Shown one piece after another: positions 6,117 through 9,684 of a DNA stretch of 9,684 nt. A program made the translations under genes and the position numbers. Every line of letters begins with the position of its first letter. Position 1 is the first letter of the stretch. Source of the DNA: JAAYLU01 sp964458805. Its GTDB lineage: Bacteria; Synergistota; Synergistia; Synergistales; Aminobacteriaceae. The notes below the pieces were generated by a model. It made no database searches. It saw only the letters and a program-made list of their open reading frames with translations, and was not told the origin of the DNA. The stretch is taken from contig CAYWKH010000076.1 of assembly GCA_964458805.1 (NCBI GenBank), forward strand, positions 1 to 9,684, read 5' to 3'.

Positions 6117-6851
6117 ATGAAGGGAGAGCTGGGATTGCACCCTCTGAACATCCTCATCGCCGAGCCTGACGCAATGCTGAGCGCGCTTTACCGGGAGATT
6201 ATCTCCGACTTCCAGGGCTACCTGTTCGCCGGTTTCGCCGGAGATGGAGCCGCCCTCCGGTCGCAGCTGGCGCGCCTGCCCGTCCACATCGTCCTCCTGG
6301 ACATACTTTTACCGGGATTCGGCGGTCTTGATGAATTTCATGGACTGAGGTCGGACTTTCCCCGCACAGATTTCATTATCCTGTCATCGGAGAAGGCGCC
6401 GGACGTGGTCAGGGGCACAATCTGCTCCGGCGCGTTCGACTACCTAATCAAACCCTTCGAATGGGAGCGATTTCGGCGCGCGCTCAGGGCTTACGAGGAG
6501 TACCATCACGGCCTCGCGGGACGCAAACGTCCATGGAGGCAGGAGGACATCGACAGGGTCACCGGCTTCAGAAAACAGGCCTCCGGTAGGGAAGTCGACA
6601 TACCGAAGGGCTTTCAGGAGACGCTTATCCACCGGATTACCAACCTGCTGAGCGATTCCTGCCTCTCCCTGTCCGCGGCCGAGACGGGGCGAATGCTGGG
6701 CATGTCCAGATCCAGCGCCCGCCGTTACCTGGAGTTCCTGGCCGAGGGGGGAAAGATCTCCGTTCAGTACGAGTATTCACATGTGGGACGTCCGCGCAAG
6801 CTCTATTCATACCGGTTGAAAACAGGGGAGGGCGCGCCGGGTGAGAAATAG
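6117..6851 (+). CDS. CitB/DpiA-type two-component response regulator
   Basis: This 244-residue cytoplasmic DNA-binding regulator has an N-terminal receiver (about 9-125) with phospho-acceptor D62 in VLLDILLPG, the Ser/Thr position at S90 (IILSS) and conserved Lys112 in YLIKPF. The acidic pocket reads AEPD (15-18), where the family usually has EDD. The C-terminal part (about 160-235) is the winged-helix of the citrate/malate regulator family: SAAETGRMLGMSRSSARRY, then the GRPRKLYSY block (about 223-231). Such regulators are usually paired with CitA/DcuS-type sensor kinases for carboxylates; none is in the window. The start is uncertain. ATG 6117 has AGGAGAG 19 bases away, while TTG 6135 has GGGAG at good distance and would start just before the receiver. 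An open frame back to TTG 6030 lacks a ribosome site and would lie almost on the start point. It is divergent from the uptake operon, and the cyclic-di-GMP gene follows after 60 bases. Confidence 0.85.
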   Translation: MKGELGLHPLNILIAEPDAMLSALYREIISDFQGYLFAGFAGDGAALRSQLARLPVHIVLLDILLPGFGGLDEFHGLRSDFPRTDFIILSSEKAPDVVRGTICSGAFDYLIKPFEWERFRRALRAYEEYHHGLAGRKRPWRQEDIDRVTGFRKQASGREVDIPKGFQETLIHRITNLLSDSCLSLSAAETGRMLGMSRSSARRYLEFLAEGGKISVQYEYSHVGRPRKLYSYRLKTGEGAPGEK

Positions 6852-6911
6852 CGAGGCCTGGGCTGGTGCACGCGAGCTGACGCGCAAGACAGGGAGGGGG
6901 TCCCCTTTTTA

Positions 6912-9684
6912 ATGGCGACAGGCCCTCTTGTCTTCTCGTTGCTTTTTTTTACAGCCTTCTCCGTCTACCTGCTGTACGGGGTATACGTCATTCACATCGA
7001 CAGGCGCGCGCACCTGAACAGGGTCTTCTTTCTGGCGTGCGTCTCGCTGTCAGTGTGGGCGCTTGGGTTCTCCATAGTGAACACCGTCCCCGACGCCGCT
7101 ACTTTCTTCTTCTGGCAGAGAGTCTCGGCCGTTGGCAGGAGCGTGTTCTACTGCTTCCTCCTTCATTTCGCGCTCCTGTTCGCGAGGGAACAGGGCGGCG
7201 AAGGCGGGATTCGCCCGCCGCTGCCCCTCCTCTACCTGCCCGGCCTCGTCTCCATCCTCGTGTTCGCGGCGCTGCCAGAGCTCTCCTCCTCCCACTACGT
7301 GCTAAAGGAAGGTCCCTTCGGACTGATCTGCTACCCGGTCGTGGACACCTGGACCATGCTCTTCCTCGTCTACAGCCTGGGGTACGTGATCGCCGCAATC
7401 CGAGCGATGCTCCGCGCAAGCGGGGCGGCCCGCGACCCCGCTCTCAGGAGACAGTCGCGGTTGCTGGCCCTGGCGACCGGACTCTCCCTGCTTCCCCCGG
7501 ACATCCTGGACTTCCTGCTGCACGAACTGCTTGATTCCCCCTTTCCCAGGTCCGCTCCCCTTTTTCCTCTGATCCTGGCGGGGGCTGTGTACTTCATGAC
7601 CAGGCGGTACGGCTTCATGTCGGGCCAGAATGACGAGGAGGAGCTGCTGCTCGACGGCAGGACCAGCTCCACGCTCGCCTACTACCTCTCGATCGCGTTC
7701 CTCATCGGGGGGATCACCGCATGTTCCTCGTATTTCCTGCAATCGGCCGTGCAGAGCGAGGAGTCCCTTCGCTCCATGCTTCGGGCCGGGGGGCTTTTCT
7801 TCCTGATGTGCGCGATCACAATGGCCTCCCAGTTCATCAGGAGCAGCGGCCTGAGGCGACTCACCCTGCTCTTCGCCATGCTCCTGAGCGTGCCGGCCAT
7901 CACCTGGCAGTTCATCGAGTTCGCCGGCATCACGATATGGGTCTACCCGATCGTCATGATGATGGTGTCGCTGCTCTACAGCTCGCGCACCCCTCTCGTG
8001 CTGGTGACGGCGGTATCCATCGCCACGCAGATACCGGTCTGGATCAACGCGCCGAGCAACCACATCATCATGGACTCCTTCGACTACATCGCCAGGATCA
8101 GCATCTTCCTCGTGGCCTTCCTGGTCGGGTCGTTCGTCAACAAGACCTACACCAGCAAATTTAAGGAGAGCGTGCGCAGCGCAAACCTCCAGAGGCTGGT
8201 GTCGCAGGTCTCGAACGACCTACTGAGCGTCAGCCGAACGACCCTGAACGACAGGGTGGACTCTGTCCTGAGGGGCATAGGGGAATTTTTCCAGGCCGAC
8301 CGCTGCGGGGTCTTCTTTGTTGACGAGGAGAGTTCGTCCATCGCCTACGGGCGGGAGTGGTGCTCGGAGGGAATCTCGCTGTTCATGCCGGAGTGGAGGA
8401 CCAATCCGCCGCAGCGGCTGAACCTGTGGCTCGAGAGGCTGAGCAGGGAGAAAATCCTGTGCATCGATGACGCGGAGATCGCGTCGGAGGAGCCACATTC
8501 ACCGTGGATCAGCGTTTTCTCATTGAGCGGGGTGAAGTCGGCGGTCGCCGTCCCCATAGAGGAGGACAGCACCACGCTCGGCTTCATGGGGCTGCTGTTC
8601 GACAGGGAAAACAGGGGATGCGGGGACTTCGACACCGACCTGCTGAAGATCCTCTCGAACCTCCTGGCCGACGGGTTTATCAGGATCAGATCCGAGCTGG
8701 AGATAGAGAGCGCCGCCCTCCACGACCAGCTCACCGGCCTTCCGAACCGCGCCTTCTTCATGAAGCGGCTTTCCCGCTCGATTAGCCGGGCGGACGAGAA
8801 CGACGCGATGATGGGGCTCATCCTGATCGACCTGGATGGATTCAAGGTGATAAACGACATGCTGGGGCACAGCGGAGGGGACGCGGTCCTGCAGGAGCTG
8901 GCGCGGAACCTGCGTCAGCGCCTTCGCCAGGCGGACTTCGTGGCGAGGTTGGGAGGGGACGAGTTCCTGGTCCTGGTCGACGACATAACGGACTACGAGA
9001 GCGTGGGGAAGATCGCCGGGCACGTCATGGGGCTTTTCTCGAAACCCTTCACAGCGCGCGGTCAGACTTTCATGCTGTCGGGCAGCGCGGGAGTCGCAGT
9101 CTACCCTCGCGACGGGGCGGACGAGAACTCGCTTCTGGCCAACGCCGACGCCGCCATGTACGGTGCCAAGGCGCTGGGCAAGAACCAGTACGTGATGTGC
9201 ACGACGGAGATGACCGATGCCGCCAAGAGAAACCAGAGGCTGTCCGGCGATCTCTTCGGGGCCCATCTACGCGGCGAGCTGACCGTCCACTACCAGCCCC
9301 AGGTGAGCGTCGCCGGTGGTGCTATTGTAGGGGTGGAGGCTCTGCTCAGGTGGAATCACCCGGAGATCGGCGTCGTTCCACCTCTTGAGTTCATCCCGCT
9401 GGCCGAGATGAACGGCATGATGGATGTCATCGGGGAGTGGGTGCTGCGGGCGGCTGTGCGACAGAGGGTGAAGTGGATGCCCTCCGCGCCGCCGCTGATG
9501 AGAATGGCAGTCAACCTCTCGCCGGTGCAGCTCTACAACCCCGGATTCCCGGAGAAACTCGCCGCGATCCTGGTGGAGGAGGGGCTCGATCCGCGGATGC
9601 TCGAGCTGGAGGTGACCAGTCTGTCGGCGCTGGGAGAGTCCGAGAGGGCGAGGGAGGGCCTCGAGAAGCTGAGCGGGTTGGGGG
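6912..9684 (+). CDS. Membrane GAF-GGDEF-EAL cyclic-di-GMP protein (3' truncated, internal frame anomaly)
   Basis: The frame is open for at least 924 codons and leaves the window. The N-terminus holds a first block of about seven membrane helices (residues about 3-235, like the 7TM sensor region of histidine kinases) and a second of about five (about 255-410). A GAF domain follows (about 427-590), then GGDEF (about 603-765) and the start of EAL. The cyclase site RLGGDEF (GGDEF 681-685) and inhibitory site RQAD (672-675) are intact, so synthesis of cyclic-di-GMP from GTP is likely. EAL is at 809-811 in VEALLRW, the first residues of a phosphodiesterase domain. Between 9480 and 9542 the conserved block is in another frame (see findings), and TE of the next motif is TS (ELEVTS). 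The ATG has GGAGG 14 bases upstream, rather far. Location just after a response regulator suggests joint transcription. Its input ligands are unknown. Confidence 0.88.
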   Translation, partial: MATGPLVFSLLFFTAFSVYLLYGVYVIHIDRRAHLNRVFFLACVSLSVWALGFSIVNTVPDAATFFFWQRVSAVGRSVFYCFLLHFALLFAREQGGEGGIRPPLPLLYLPGLVSILVFAALPELSSSHYVLKEGPFGLICYPVVDTWTMLFLVYSLGYVIAAIRAMLRASGAARDPALRRQSRLLALATGLSLLPPDILDFLLHELLDSPFPRSAPLFPLILAGAVYFMTRRYGFMSGQNDEEELLLDGRTSSTLAYYLSIAFLIGGITACSSYFLQSAVQSEESLRSMLRAGGLFFLMCAITMASQFIRSSGLRRLTLLFAMLLSVPAITWQFIEFAGITIWVYPIVMMMVSLLYSSRTPLVLVTAVSIATQIPVWINAPSNHIIMDSFDYIARISIFLVAFLVGSFVNKTYTSKFKESVRSANLQRLVSQVSNDLLSVSRTTLNDRVDSVLRGIGEFFQADRCGVFFVDEESSSIAYGREWCSEGISLFMPEWRTNPPQRLNLWLERLSREKILCIDDAEIASEEPHSPWISVFSLSGVKSAVAVPIEEDSTTLGFMGLLFDRENRGCGDFDTDLLKILSNLLADGFIRIRSELEIESAALHDQLTGLPNRAFFMKRLSRSISRADENDAMMGLILIDLDGFKVINDMLGHSGGDAVLQELARNLRQRLRQADFVARLGGDEFLVLVDDITDYESVGKIAGHVMGLFSKPFTARGQTFMLSGSAGVAVYPRDGADENSLLANADAAMYGAKALGKNQYVMCTTEMTDAAKRNQRLSGDLFGAHLRGELTVHYQPQVSVAGGAIVGVEALLRWNHPEIGVVPPLEFIPLAEMNGMMDVIGEWVLRAAVRQRVKWMPSAPPLMRMAVNLSPVQLYNPGFPEKLAAILVEEGLDPRMLELEVTSLSALGESERAREGLEKLSGLG
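9480..9542 (+). other. Segment of EAL domain displaced into the +1 frame
   Basis: Within the long reading frame this stretch translates as an atypical Ala-rich peptide, while the neighbouring frame gives PSAPPLMRMAVNLSPVQLY, the conserved second EAL block with its metal-ligand Asn. The changes needed are one C fewer in the CCCC run at 9480-9483 and one C more in the CCC run at 9540-9542. Both flanks match EAL proteins in the main frame. Confidence 0.85.

Noticed and set aside
6891..6911. Possible terminator before the GGDEF-EAL gene (GGGA, TCCC and T run)
   Set aside because: The stem would be only four pairs with a G-rich loop; too weak to call.
7302..8063. 253-codon minus-strand open frame inside the membrane part of the GGDEF-EAL gene
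   Set aside because: The peptide is rich in His, Arg, Glu and Gly, typical of shadow translation; the plus strand shows clear membrane helices there.

Overview
The window is GC-rich bacterial chromosome, very gene-dense, with heavy use of AGG arginine codons, strong GGAGG-type ribosome sites and ATGA start/stop overlaps. The gene content (an HdrB-like dicluster redox protein, a DVU_1557-type small redox protein, a metal-uptake operon with a DUF364 protein, and a CitB-type regulator) points to a strict anaerobe. Synergistota fits best by codon style and content, with Desulfovibrionales or anaerobic Firmicutes as alternatives. This placement is inference; no rRNA or other marker gene is present.

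Layout. Positions 1-821 (+): the C-terminal part of a large flavin/iron-sulfur oxidoreductase with a CCG (HdrB-like) cysteine domain, followed by a 64-residue four-cysteine protein. From memory of family names, both belong to the accessory set found around molybdenum hydroxylases (aldehyde oxidoreductase/xanthine dehydrogenase type). Positions 822-890: a short convergent gap rich in inverted repeats. Positions 891-5861 (-): a compact six-gene operon. In transcription order it encodes a ModA-like binding protein, a DUF4213/DUF364 putative metal-chelation protein, a THEP1-type NTPase, a BtuC/FecC-type permease, its ATPase, and a BtuF/FepB-type binding protein. Three of the junctions are 4-bp ATGA overlaps. 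Positions 5862-6116: a divergent control region with a promoter for each direction and a perfect 17-bp palindrome over the leftward promoter. Positions 6117-6851 (+): a CitB/DpiA-type response regulator. Positions 6912-9684 (+): a large membrane GAF-GGDEF-EAL cyclic-di-GMP protein that runs off the window.

How the parts may work together. The leftward operon looks like an uptake and handling system for an oxyanion or metal complex, probably molybdate or tungstate by its ModA-like gene and its redox neighbours. It has one ABC transporter core but two binding proteins of different fold, plus two cytoplasmic proteins that could chelate or process the metal. The cargo is not proven.

The most notable oddity is in the EAL domain. 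About 60 bases (9480-9542) carry the conserved AVNLSP block in the wrong reading frame, bracketed by a one-base gain and a one-base loss in two C runs. This is either a pair of sequencing errors or a true compensated double frameshift that removes a metal-binding Asn.
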